Of a stretch of DNA of 64,000 bases, positions 51,640 to 59,881 are shown in pieces. The DNA is from Paracerasibacillus soli (lineage in GTDB: Bacteria; Bacillota; Bacilli; Bacillales; Amphibacillaceae). Made by a program: the position numbers and the translations under genes. Under the pieces are notes generated by a model that saw only the letters and a program-made list of their open reading frames with translations, did not search any database and was not told where the DNA came from. The stretch is from the NCBI RefSeq assembly GCF_034006335.1, contig NZ_JAWDIQ010000003.1. One strand, 5' to 3'. Position 1 is the stretch's first letter, and every line of letters starts with the position of its first letter.

Positions 51640-52506
51640 ATGAAGTTAATTACTTTGGAAAATATAAAGAAAACTTATGGCGGTAAAACAGTAAGCCTAG
51701 ATATTTCCCTTGATATACTAAAACACGAAAGTATGGTGTTCATGGGTACTAATGGGGCAGGGAAAAGTACATTGCTTAAGATTATTACAGGGCTACTATT
51801 ACCTAGCTCTGGTCGTGTAATAAAACATGTTGAACCACTACATATCGGTTACGTCCCTGAACGGTTTCCAAATCTATTACGCTTTACACCCTTAGAATAC
51901 TTAACCTATATGGGGAGAATCCAAGGTATTCCACTTATAGAACTTGAAAAAAGGATTCCAATTTTACTAGAACGAATGGCACTGAGTCATGCAAAGGATA
52001 AAAGAATAGATACCTTTTCAAAAGGAATGGTTCAAAAGATAGGAATAATTCAATCCATACTTAGAAAGCCAGATTTGTTGATACTAGATGAACCTCTCTC
52101 AGGTCTCGATATACATACACAAAATGAGTTAGTTCATATGATGGCGGAGTTTAAAGAGGAAGGAATAACTATCATTCTTACATACCATGAATCTGATTTG
52201 CTATTAAAAATTGCGGAGCGAATCGTTATCCTCGGCGAAGGTCAAATAAAAGGGGATTATCATATTAAAGATATAGATAAACCCCATATAGTTATAGAAA
52301 CGTCTGGTATCATAGAACAAGTAATTCATACATTCAATGGAATATTACACGTATCCAGAAAGGGCGAAATTATACAAGCGCATGTTCCTCAAGAAAATAG
52401 CGACCAGATTCTTTTAGATATTCTTCATCAAGGTGGAAAAATTCATTCTGTTGGATTACATGATCCTTTAAAACAGCTCATCATGGAAAACTACGTTAAC
52501 AAATAA
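51640..52506 (+). CDS. ABC transporter ATP-binding protein
   Basis: 288 residues. Walker A is GTNGAGKSTLLKII, the signature is FSKGMVQKIGII (an FSKGM variant common in export-type ATPases), Walker B is LLILDEPLSGLD and the switch His is YHESD. The last 80 residues are an extra regulatory-like domain. ATG 51640 is preferred to the ATG at 51595 because of the GGGGGCGAG site. A membrane protein gene follows 147 bases downstream, and together they form a two-gene export-type system. Substrate unknown. Confidence 0.85.
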   Translation: MKLITLENIKKTYGGKTVSLDISLDILKHESMVFMGTNGAGKSTLLKIITGLLLPSSGRVIKHVEPLHIGYVPERFPNLLRFTPLEYLTYMGRIQGIPLIELEKRIPILLERMALSHAKDKRIDTFSKGMVQKIGIIQSILRKPDLLILDEPLSGLDIHTQNELVHMMAEFKEEGITIILTYHESDLLLKIAERIVILGEGQIKGDYHIKDIDKPHIVIETSGIIEQVIHTFNGILHVSRKGEIIQAHVPQENSDQILLDILHQGGKIHSVGLHDPLKQLIMENYVNK

Positions 52507-52653
52507 AGCACTAGAATGACATCAAGATATAGTTGTAAGCAAACATCTATGCTGCATCCTCATAGTCTAAACACCATGAATATAACCAAGTTCAATGTTA
52601 GGTGAAAACCATTACTATCAGATTCATAGGTAGAAAATAGGAGGAACGTTTTA

Positions 52654-53361
52654 GTGAGAAGTCTTGTGAAGTATATATTACATGAATATTATCGTTCAAA
52701 TCGGTATTTCCCTCTCCTTGCCATTTTTATTCTGGTAATCTTTATTTCCTATTCCTATAAACCAAATCCAATAATTAGTAGCTACTCAGTTACTGCACTA
52801 TCGATGTTTTTCATCTCGGCACTATTGTGTGTGAGTGTCTTTTCAACCGAAACACCTGTTCAAAAGAACGTAACACTTATCCATACTGGGAGTGTACCTT
52901 TATATTACCTGTCTAAACTCTTAAGTGTATGGTTCATTTCTTTTGTTCTAGTATTATTTGCATTCCTTTACCCTATTATTTTGGGCATATTTGGTGAATC
53001 TATCACACTACTAGTCAGCCTTTTTGCACTAATGAATCACCTATTATTAGCCACTCTTGGAATTTGTGTTGGCTGCTTTTTTACTAAAGAGTTTATGAAA
53101 TCCTCCATCAATGCTATCGGTGGTTTATGGCTTGTCTTATTGTTATCGGTTCCCTTTGATTCACTTACAGAGAAGCTGCCAGATTTAGTAAGACCTATTC
53201 TATGGATATTACCTCCTTCTGTCCACACCATAACGACTCTGGAAGGATGGGATAGAACAACCGTCGATTTCAACTTCCTGTTGCCGTTTTTTTGGATTGC
53301 CACATATTGTTCCATATTACTTTCTCTGTTCTTTATGCTCTTAAAAAGAATAGATAGATAA
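52654..53361 (+). CDS. ABC transporter membrane subunit
   Basis: 235 residues, six hydrophobic helices (about 19-32, 45-61, 85-112, 118-140, 152-167 and 205-230), an ABC-2-like permease layout. The start is GTG behind AGGAGG. It contains LIHTGSVPLYYLSKLLSVWFISFVL, typical of export permeases. It partners the preceding ATPase. No specific family name is justified. Confidence 0.7.
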   Translation: MRSLVKYILHEYYRSNRYFPLLAIFILVIFISYSYKPNPIISSYSVTALSMFFISALLCVSVFSTETPVQKNVTLIHTGSVPLYYLSKLLSVWFISFVLVLFAFLYPIILGIFGESITLLVSLFALMNHLLLATLGICVGCFFTKEFMKSSINAIGGLWLVLLLSVPFDSLTEKLPDLVRPILWILPPSVHTITTLEGWDRTTVDFNFLLPFFWIATYCSILLSLFFMLLKRIDR

Positions 53362-53399
53362 ATGTGACTGATAAACTAGATTGTACAGTTGGGCACGCG

Positions 53400-53780
53400 G
53401 ACAAAATCTTAGACCGAAATTGGTCAGGAGGAAAACGATGTTTGCCTATAAAGATAAAGTAAAAGCCATCAAGCTTTATAAAAACTACCTTACCGAATTT
53501 AGACTATAAAAAACCCCTCCATTGATATGATAATTCTATCAGACATTGAATTACTCAGCGGTGGAGGCAGAAAAGGTGGATAAATAGGAAATGTATATGG
53601 AGATTAAGCAATTATTAAAGCAAGGATTAGTAAAGTAAAAGTAGCTGAAAGCACTGTTAGACTCTATGTTAGGGGACTTCGTGAAGAATATGACATTCCA
53701 AAGGAAAGATTCACCTAGGGACTATGAGTCACTACCTGAACTCCCAATGGGATCACAAGTACAAGTCGATTTTGGATTTG
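53400..53780 (+). pseudogene. Remnants of insertion-sequence transposases, including IS21-type
   Basis: At 53438 a GGAGG site and ATG give only 23 residues (MFAYKDKVKAIKLYKNY), like the start of a transposase HTH. From 53590 a second relic reads MEIKQLLKQG, SKVKVAESTVRLYVRGLREEYDIPKER and DYESLPELPMGSQVQVDFG, which is the pattern of IS21-family IstA with the middle deleted. The catalytic DDE core is gone. Confidence 0.65.
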
Positions 53781-53789
53781 AGAGAAAAA

Positions 53790-54056
53790 AGATGTCAGGG
53801 AATGGATAAATGCAATTAATGAAGTAGTAACGGGACAAGATGCGGTAATAAATTGAAAGGATAATAGAGCCATTCCAGGGACGAAGTTTATTGCAAGCTC
53901 TATAAAAGATACTTTGAATACAGTTAAAGATGTATTTGGAATCAATAAACCAGCAAGAGCCGTCGATAAATGTTATTCATGTGGGGCTTCTATATCTGGT
54001 TATGAAGGTCAAATTGTTCGTTGTAAGTATTGCGAAGCGGAACAACATGTGTGAAT
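53790..54056 (+). pseudogene. Fragment ending in a zinc ribbon
   Basis: Reads VREWINAINEVVTGQDAVIN, a stop, then GTKFIASSIKDTLNTVKDVFGINKPARAVDK and CYSCGASISGYEGQIVRCKYCEAEQHV. The CxxC and CxxC pairs form a zinc ribbon. N-terminal part lost, one internal stop. Family not recognised. Confidence 0.45.
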
Positions 54057-54348
54057 AAAGTCCAATTTTGATTTTTATTATTTACTTTAATTAAAAGACA
54101 TTAAAGGTCCTGAATAAATGGGAGTTTGTGGTGTAAAAGATATGGGTCTTCTCAGTGAAAATGCCCTACAGACATAAATGTTACATCATGGTTAACCGCA
54201 TGTGCTTTCATATGTTGCTTTATTTCGCATAAACTCTCTTCATATTTCCATATTCAGGACATTTAGCCAAGGTTCGTCCGCAAACCCATTAGTTTCAGCT
54301 GTTTTTGAGCTTGTTCATTAGGCAGCAACAATCATAAATCACCACAGC

Positions 54349-55232
54349 CTACCTTACAACCTCCACTTTATCAGCCACCCGTATATATCTAATACAACGC
54401 TCACTTTCCGGGAAATACCTAAGATTTTAAAAACCCCAACGAATCTATATCTATTATTGCCAAGATTATCTTTGTATTTGGCAAATACGGCCCTTTTACG
54501 CCCAACGTCTACTTCCTCCATATAATTTTCTTTTCTTTCCTCCACAATTGCTTCTTCTTGATGGGACTCATCGATAAATGACCAGTCATCTGCTAAGAAG
54601 TTAAGCCAGCCCGCTGCCACTGATCTAGTATCACCATTTACTGTGACAGACAGTTTAGGGCACCATAGCCACATGTTATCTTTTACTCTGAAATAGCTCC
54701 GTTGATACCTTTTGGAATTCTTTCCAAACACGGTATTTGCAATATCCTTTATGTCCATGAACGCAATATCATCGAATATCGATAAGTATTTTTGTTGTTT
54801 TAATTGCTGTAACTCCTCTTCATATGTTCGCCAATTCAGTGTAGTCTTTGAAGCCTTCTCATTGATAACGCCCACAATCTCATTGACTCTATCATTTATC
54901 TCTTCTATCGATTTCGTAGCATCTATTCTAAAGCATTCGAAGTCAGTGATAGATTCCTCATTAACTGCAGAAATAATATCATCCATACGTAGTTTATCCG
55001 CCTTTTGATTATCTTGATGATATGCCTCATCCACTTCTATTCCAATATGAAGTTGTGGAAAATATAAATCCATCAAAGCATGTGTACCATTTGGGCGTTT
55101 CACGTATTGTTGGCTTACAGGTTTGAGATTCATATTATCTAATTTATGCCAGATAGCTGTTAAAATGTAATTCTCATAATCCTTCCTTTTCGTACGTGAA
55201 AAGGTCTTAACTAAATAGTCGCGTTTATTCAT
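54349..55232 (-). pseudogene. AbaSI-family modification-dependent endonuclease, copy 2 (C-terminal frameshift)
   Basis: About 294 residues. The nuclease half is open and holds SQQYVKRPNGTHALMDLYFP, GIEVDEAYHQDN and LRMDDIISAV; the SRA-like half has KRAVFAKYKDNLGNNRYRFVGVF. The frame shifts after LGIS; the other frame continues PESERCIRYIRVADKVEVVR to a stop at 54349, matching the end of copy 1. Only the last 20 or so residues are affected, so it may still work. ATG 55232 has AGAGGTG upstream. It is about 80 percent identical by eye to copy 1 at 28496-29378. Confidence 0.75.
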
Positions 55233-55388
55233 TTCTACACCTCTTACTAGATTTATTTTCAACATCCTATTCGTGAAGCAAATTACGGATATTTTTTGTA
55301 CTAGTACTATTATATTAGGATTATGATTTTATGTAGTAGATTAAGATTTGGATTTATGACAAGGTTAATATTTCTAAAGAAAAAAAGC

Positions 55389-55407
55389 GAACCTGTCCCT
55401 ACGTCCC
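55389..55407 (+). repeat. Short dispersed repeat, first copy
   Basis: GAACCTGTCCCTACGTCCC occurs here and again at 57631-57649, identical over 19 bases, in both cases between genes. Confidence 0.6.
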
Positions 55408-55466
55408 AGTGGTTACGTAAAATAGAGAGACCTTTAATGGCCTCTCCTAATCTAATTGTATCATTA

Positions 55467-55925
55467 TTATTCTATCCGTTTAAAGCCTTCTTGTTGGAGG
55501 TAGTCTACGGCAGAATTGTATGTTGCGAAGGACGCATCGAGTAATTCGCCTGCGTATACATTCCACGTATCGTAATCGTTGACCAGAACGAGCTTGTTAT
55601 TCTCTTTATCCTTCCAATTTTCCTCGTGTGGATCTGATTCAGATAAGGATTCAATCGACTGTTGAATAACCGTTCGAAGTTTCTCTTCTGAAAAGTCACG
55701 AATATTGACCATCCCTTTTTTATCTACTGGATAGTCCTTTTCCTCAATCATTTCTGCAAATACAAAACCATTACCATTGGGGTGTAGATGGTAAACAATA
55801 ACTTTTTTGTCATAAACACTATCTTCATAATGGTAGTTGACTTGTCCAAGGGATACCTCGTGACGCTCTAATTCCGAAAATGTATCAATGATAGTAAGTT
55901 TCTCTTCAAATGTAAGCATACGCAT
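55467..55925 (-). CDS. Conserved protein of unknown function
   Basis: 152 residues, soluble. It begins MRMLTFEEKLTIIDTFSELERHEVSLGQVNYHYEDS, with VYHLHPNGNGFVFAE, MVNIRDFSEEKLRTVIQQSIESL and WNVYAGELLDASFATYNSAVDYL further on. The start at 55925 has GGAGG 5 bases before; a longer frame to 56003 has no ribosome site. I recall similar proteins in Bacillus but no function. Monocistronic. Confidence 0.65.
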   Translation of the reverse strand: MRMLTFEEKLTIIDTFSELERHEVSLGQVNYHYEDSVYDKKVIVYHLHPNGNGFVFAEMIEEKDYPVDKKGMVNIRDFSEEKLRTVIQQSIESLSESDPHEENWKDKENNKLVLVNDYDTWNVYAGELLDASFATYNSAVDYLQQEGFKRIE

Positions 55926-56136
55926 ATTTCCTCCAAGTATCAGCTTTTGTCTACTATACCACATACTGACCGCCTGATACCAACTGACATTTGTCGAAGC
56001 CATGCACCAATAAGTGATGCAAAGAACAGTCCCATTTTTTACTGTGTTTCTCTTCCTTCATGAAAAACCTTGATAATTCCATCTTCCCGTTGTAAACTAT
56101 TAAAGTTGATTAAAAAATTGGATATGCAAAATAAAC

Positions 56137-56200
56137 TGTATAACCTCAAAAATATGGATCGAGGGCCTCTACCAGGAACCGTAAAAAAACCTGATTACAG
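56137..56200 (+). promoter_or_regulatory. Adenine riboswitch aptamer
   Basis: Purine-riboswitch consensus elements occur in order: CTGTATAACC, AATATGG, GGCCTCTACC, CAGGAACCGTAAA and CCTGATTACAG. P1 is CTGTA/TACAG, P2 is CCTC/GAGG and P3 is CAGG/CCTG. The base that pairs with the ligand is T in GATTACAG (guanine switches have C, as GACTA), so it is adenine-specific, like pbuE (ydhL) of B. subtilis. It sits before the pbuE gene, as there. Confidence 0.93.
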
Positions 56201-56240
56201 AAAATGATCATTTGAATCATTTTTTGTAATCAGGTTTTTT
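56185..56240 (+). terminator. Riboswitch-controlled terminator
   Basis: AAACCTGATTACA pairs with TGTAATCAGGTTT, with an inner AAATGAT/ATCATTT, followed by T. The 5' arm includes the 3' sides of P3 and P1 of the aptamer, so adenine binding would prevent the terminator and switch the gene on. Confidence 0.9.
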
Positions 56241-56290
56241 GTTATTTGCAAAAATCCCTGCCTAAATAACCGACATACAGAAAGGAATAT

Positions 56291-57484
56291 ATGATGAATT
56301 TAAAAGTCTTTATCTTAGCTTTAGCAACCATTGCGGTTGGTTTAGTGGAATTAATTGTAGGCGGAATTTTACCGAATATCGCTACTGATTTAGGTATCTC
56401 GGTCAGCACAGCTGGTCAATTGATTACCATTTTCGCATTAGTCTATGCAATCGCTGGACCTGTTTTACTTGTCTTAACTAGTAAATTTGAGCGGAAAAAG
56501 GTATATATGATTTCCTTGATTATCTTTATCCTTGGTAACATTGTGACGTATTTCAGTCCGAATTTTACCATGATTATGATTGCAAGGGTCGTAACAGCAG
56601 CAAGCACCGCATTAATCGTTGTGCTGTCTTTAACGATTGTTGCAAAAATTGTGGAACCTGCATACCAGGCAAGAGCATTAGGTTTTATTTATATGGGCAT
56701 CAGTTCATCCTTAGTACTAGGAGTACCAGTTGGAATTTTGGTTGCAAATGCATTCGGATGGCGCGTTCTTTTCCTAGGAATCGCATTGTTAGCGATTGGG
56801 TCATTGATTCTTATCTCCATATTCCTAGAACCTATTCCTGGAACGGACAGCATTCCGCTTTCTACTCAAATAAAAGCATTAGCAAGTCCGAAAATTATCA
56901 CTGCCCACCTAGCTACGATGTTCTTTCTAGCAGGTCATTACACACTTTATGCCTATTTCACACCATTCTTGGAAAATAATCTTGGCATGAGTGCCAATTG
57001 GATAAGTATCTGTTACTTTGTTTTTGGAATCGCCGCAATTGGTGGTGGAGCATTCGGTGGAGCCCTTTCCGATCGGATTGGTTCTCGTAAAAGTATTATT
57101 AGTGTTATTGTCGCCTTTACGATTGTTTTAGCACTATTACCTTTTACAACCTTTTCACTCCTATTGTTTATTCCTGTTATGATGATTTGGGGTGGGCTAA
57201 GCTGGAGTTTAGCTCCACCACAGCAAAGTTACCTCATTCAAACAGATCCTGTAACATCAGATATTCAGCAAAGTTTTAATAACTCTGCCCTACAAATTGG
57301 TATTTCGCTAGGTTCTGGAATTGGCGGTATTGTCTTAAATCAAACCGTCAAATTGGAATATACAGCCTGGATTGGTAGTATTGTAGTTGTCCTTGCCCTA
57401 GCCAGTGCCATCTACTCTCTATCACAACCTGTAACGAAGGCTAAAAGAATTCGGAAAACCATGGCTCAGAGTTCAGAGATTTAG
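56291..57484 (+). CDS. pbuE: Purine efflux pump PbuE
   Basis: 397 residues, MFS family with twelve hydrophobic helices. The N-terminal VGLVELIVGGILPNIATDLGIS and the loop 2-3 motif TSKFERKKVYM, then the second-half motif GGALSDRIGSRKSI, fit the hypoxanthine/adenine exporter PbuE. It lowers intracellular purine base levels. Ribosome site AAAGGAATAT before ATG. The upstream adenine riboswitch supports both the identity and induction by adenine. Intact. Confidence 0.92.
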   Translation: MMNLKVFILALATIAVGLVELIVGGILPNIATDLGISVSTAGQLITIFALVYAIAGPVLLVLTSKFERKKVYMISLIIFILGNIVTYFSPNFTMIMIARVVTAASTALIVVLSLTIVAKIVEPAYQARALGFIYMGISSSLVLGVPVGILVANAFGWRVLFLGIALLAIGSLILISIFLEPIPGTDSIPLSTQIKALASPKIITAHLATMFFLAGHYTLYAYFTPFLENNLGMSANWISICYFVFGIAAIGGGAFGGALSDRIGSRKSIISVIVAFTIVLALLPFTTFSLLLFIPVMMIWGGLSWSLAPPQQSYLIQTDPVTSDIQQSFNNSALQIGISLGSGIGGIVLNQTVKLEYTAWIGSIVVVLALASAIYSLSQPVTKAKRIRKTMAQSSEI

Positions 57485-57509
57485 GTAATATTTCAACAGT
57501 TTTGTAGTG

Positions 57510-57552
57510 CACCCGAATGTTAGAGTAAAAAAACTAACATTCGGGGTGTTTT
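57510..57552 (+). terminator. Terminator of pbuE
   Basis: Stem CACCCGAATGTTAG/CTAACATTCGGGGTG, A-rich loop, then TTTTATT. Confidence 0.92.
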
Positions 57553-57630
57553 ATTATGGTCAAAAATATAGTGATGATTTAAATATGGGTCATGGGGTCA
57601 GGGCCTTGCCCAGGCGGATATGATACGATG

Positions 57631-57649
57631 AACCTGTCCCTACGTCCCT
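57631..57649 (+). repeat. Short dispersed repeat, second copy
   Basis: Identical to 55389-55407 over 19 bases (GAACCTGTCCCTACGTCCC), between pbuE and the IS element. Confidence 0.6.
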
Positions 57650-57789
57650 TTTAAATTACTGGGTATCTGTTAAATACGGTGAAGGTTCTTTTGCTTTATT
57701 GACAGATTCCCCTTGTACATTAACCAATGTCAAACGGTGATGGAAAATGATGCATTAGAACCGCCCCTGTGCTCCCTTTGCTTCGGCTA

Positions 57790-58105
57790 ATCTCTCATTC
57801 TGTACGCTTCATCAATAAATGGCTTTATATCCTCTAAGTTGTTGACCCAATCCAACTTATAAAAGATTCATGCGTTTTTTCTTCATTTTGATTGGTATTT
57901 CTTTCATAAGTGTGGCCTAACTTTTCATCAACATCTTTTTGCACCTTCAATCCTTCATTATCAATTTTTTCCCATATGTAGTACTAATACTGGTTTGCCT
58001 CTTAGCATCATTAGAGTAGCGAACTTTTTAGTAAGGCTACCATCAGATCTTACTTTTCTATAGCCATATGTAAATCCCTCTTCCGCTAGCTTTCTTTCAC
58101 TATGG
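57790..58105 (-). pseudogene. Decayed gene left of the IS3 element
   Basis: Minus-strand reading across two shifts gives RKLAEEGFTYGYRKVRSDGSLTKKFATLMMLRGKPVLVLHMGK, then IDNEGLKVQKDVDEKLGHTYERNTNQNEEKTHESF, and LEDIKPFIDEAYRMRD before a stop. It is protein-like throughout but no family was recognised. The IS element begins just beyond its upstream end and may have truncated it. Confidence 0.4.
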
Positions 58106-58182
58106 ATAGGTTACACTTAGTTGGACAGATTCATTAAGGTCATATAAACTTAATTCATTAATAAGTCGGGAGAGAATTAATT

Positions 58183-58482
58183 ATGACCAAAAGAGAACGA
58201 AGAACATTCACCAAAGAATTTAAAGAACAAATTGTTCAATTGCATCTTTCAGGTAAACCTAGAAATGAAATTATCAAGGAATACGAGCTGACGCCATCTT
58301 CCTTTGATAAATGGGTTCGTCAGCATAAAACAAGTGGATCATTTGAAGAGAAGGACAATAGAACACCGGAGCAGGAAGAACTAATCAGGCTCCGCAAAGA
58401 AAATCAAAGACTGATGATGGAGAACGATATTTTAAAGCAAGCCGCGCTGATAATGGGACAAAGTAGATGTGATCCGAAATAA
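58183..58482 (+). CDS. IS3-family transposase OrfA
   Basis: 99 residues. The HTH domain RRTFTKEFKEQIVQLHLSGKPRNEIIKEYELTPSSFDKWVRQ is followed by a leucine-zipper coiled coil IRLRKENQRLMMENDILKQAALI, the classic OrfA layout. It binds the terminal repeats. The stop lies 14 bases inside orfB. It appears intact. Confidence 0.92.
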   Translation: MTKRERRTFTKEFKEQIVQLHLSGKPRNEIIKEYELTPSSFDKWVRQHKTSGSFEEKDNRTPEQEELIRLRKENQRLMMENDILKQAALIMGQSRCDPK

Positions 58483-59314
58483 CCGTCAAAAATACTCGGT
58501 ATCAGCAATGTGCGCAGTCCTACAACTTCCAAGAAGCACGTACTATTATGAGGCGAAAGTACGAGATGTTCAAGATGAGGAATTAACAGCTTTAATAGTT
58601 AAGGTTTTTAAAGACAGCCGGAATATTTATGGCCAAAGGAAAATTAAAAGAGAACTCCAAAGACAGGGATGGACAGTGTCGCGTCGCCGTATTGGGCGAA
58701 TAATGAAAGAACAGGGGCTTGTCTCCAAATACACAGTAGCTCAATTTAAACCTAGTAAAACAACAGTAAATGAGTCTGAAGTCGGAAATGTACTGAATCG
58801 TGAATTTAATCAAGATGAAGAGTTAAAATTAATTGTAAGTGATTTAACGTACGTTCGAGTGATGCAAAATTGGCATTATATCTGTGTTTTAGTAGATTTA
58901 TACAATCGTGAAATTATTGGCTACAGCGCTGGTCCTAATAAGAGTGCTGAGCTAGTTCAACGTGCCTTTTCAACAGTAAAATACAACTTAAATCGCCTCG
59001 AACTATTCCACACCGATAGGGGAAGTGAGTTTAAAAACAAACTTATAGACGAGGCACTAGAAACATTTGGTATTGAAAGATCCCTAAGTGAAAAAGGAAC
59101 ACCATATGACAATGCGGTTGCCGAGGCAACATTCAAGACTATTAAAACTGAATTCGTTAGTGGTAGAGTTTTCGAAAGTCAGCAGAAACTTGATCTAGAG
59201 CTGTTTGATTACGTAAATTGGTTTAATAACATTCGAATTCATGGATCTCTGGACTATCTTACTCCTAACGAATATAAGCGCAAGCACCAAGCAGAAATGA
59301 GTAGGATTAAGTAG
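58469..59314 (+). CDS. IS3-family transposase OrfB (DDE integrase core)
   Basis: 281 residues. An HTH_21 region (YYYEAKVRD, then NIYGQRKIKRELQRQGWTVSRRRIGRIMKEQGL) is followed by the rve catalytic core: first D in IVSDLTYV, second D in LFHTDRGSEF, and E in NAVAEATFKTIKTEF. All three acidic residues are present. It overlaps orfA by 14 bases in the -1 frame, so a programmed frameshift to make OrfAB is expected, but I found no clear A6G-type slippery site in the overlap. Probably active. Confidence 0.92.
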   Translation: MIRNNRQKYSVSAMCAVLQLPRSTYYYEAKVRDVQDEELTALIVKVFKDSRNIYGQRKIKRELQRQGWTVSRRRIGRIMKEQGLVSKYTVAQFKPSKTTVNESEVGNVLNREFNQDEELKLIVSDLTYVRVMQNWHYICVLVDLYNREIIGYSAGPNKSAELVQRAFSTVKYNLNRLELFHTDRGSEFKNKLIDEALETFGIERSLSEKGTPYDNAVAEATFKTIKTEFVSGRVFESQQKLDLELFDYVNWFNNIRIHGSLDYLTPNEYKRKHQAEMSRIK

Positions 59315-59332
59315 AGAAACGCTCACTTTACG

Positions 59333-59423
59333 TGGAGAGGCGGGCATGATAGCCGCCTTGGTGGCCAGCCAGGTTTTAATAAATCTGGCTTCCTGGCTCA
59401 TTATCTTGCCCGCAGAGGCTCCA
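59333..59423 (+). ncRNA. Structured element in the IS right-hand non-coding region
   Basis: Three nested or stacked helices can be drawn: TGGAG (59333) with CTCCA (59419), GCGGGC (59340) with GCCCGC (59408), and CCAGCCAG (59365) with CTGG (59385) and CTGG (59393). GGCGG also could pair with the nearby CCGCC. It lies between orfB and the right end, and is GC-rich in an AT-rich context. RNA function is an inference; it may simply be a terminator or a DNA cruciform. Confidence 0.45.
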
Positions 59424-59513
59424 TGTCAAGTGACAAACAGCACGTACTATTTTACAACTGAGCGTTAATACTTTGAACACCATAAAAGGGTATGTGTTCC
59501 TTAAAAAATTTGT

Positions 59514-59627
59514 TCAGCTTAATGTTGACATACCACTAGAAAGTTGACTAGTAAGATAAGCGTCTAAAGCCATTCCCTTAAATTCCGGTTCCCCAAACGC
59601 TTTGTTTATACTTTTGATAGATGGCAT
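59514..59627 (-). pseudogene. 5' fragment of a small gene cut by the IS3 element
   Basis: A very strong ribosome site AAGGAGGGG lies 8 bases before an ATG at 59627, giving MPSIKSINKAFGEPEFKGMALDAYLTSQLSS before the frame runs into the right end of the IS and stops at 59514. The match of a good start with immediate disruption suggests a gene interrupted by the insertion. Its other half is not evident on the left flank. Family not recognised. Confidence 0.45.
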
Positions 59628-59881
59628 AGTGGATTCCCCTCCTTATTTAGTGTGAAATTAAATTTAAATGTTACTTATGGTACGGCTCACCGTGGTGATT
59701 TAAGAGGCAAAAATCAGCATTGGGAAACTCCGATGCTGATTTCATAACATGAGAGGAAACACTAGTTACCTAAAAAGTAATGAAATTCAAATACCTTTAA
59801 TAAACAATCAACTCAGTATATTAAATACTTTTTTAGAGTAATCTACTGCATAAATTTTTATAACTCCAACTTCTATAAAGA

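Larger units (their letters stand above)
58114..59523 (+). mobile_element. IS3-family insertion sequence
   Basis: Two overlapping transposase genes are flanked by imperfect inverted repeats: left, ACTTAGTTGGACAG then ATTCATTAAGG; right (reverse complement), ATTAAGCTGAACAA then ATTTTTTAAGG. About 1.41 kb. The right non-coding part after orfB is unusually long (about 200 bases) and holds a strong folded structure. The outer flanks GTTAC and GTTGA are not identical, so the target duplication and the exact ends are uncertain. Confidence 0.75.

Noticed and set aside
58440..58482. Programmed -1 frameshift slippery site in the IS3 element
   Set aside because: The overlap is only 14 bases and has no A6G or similar heptamer, so it is not claimed although OrfAB fusion is typical of the family.
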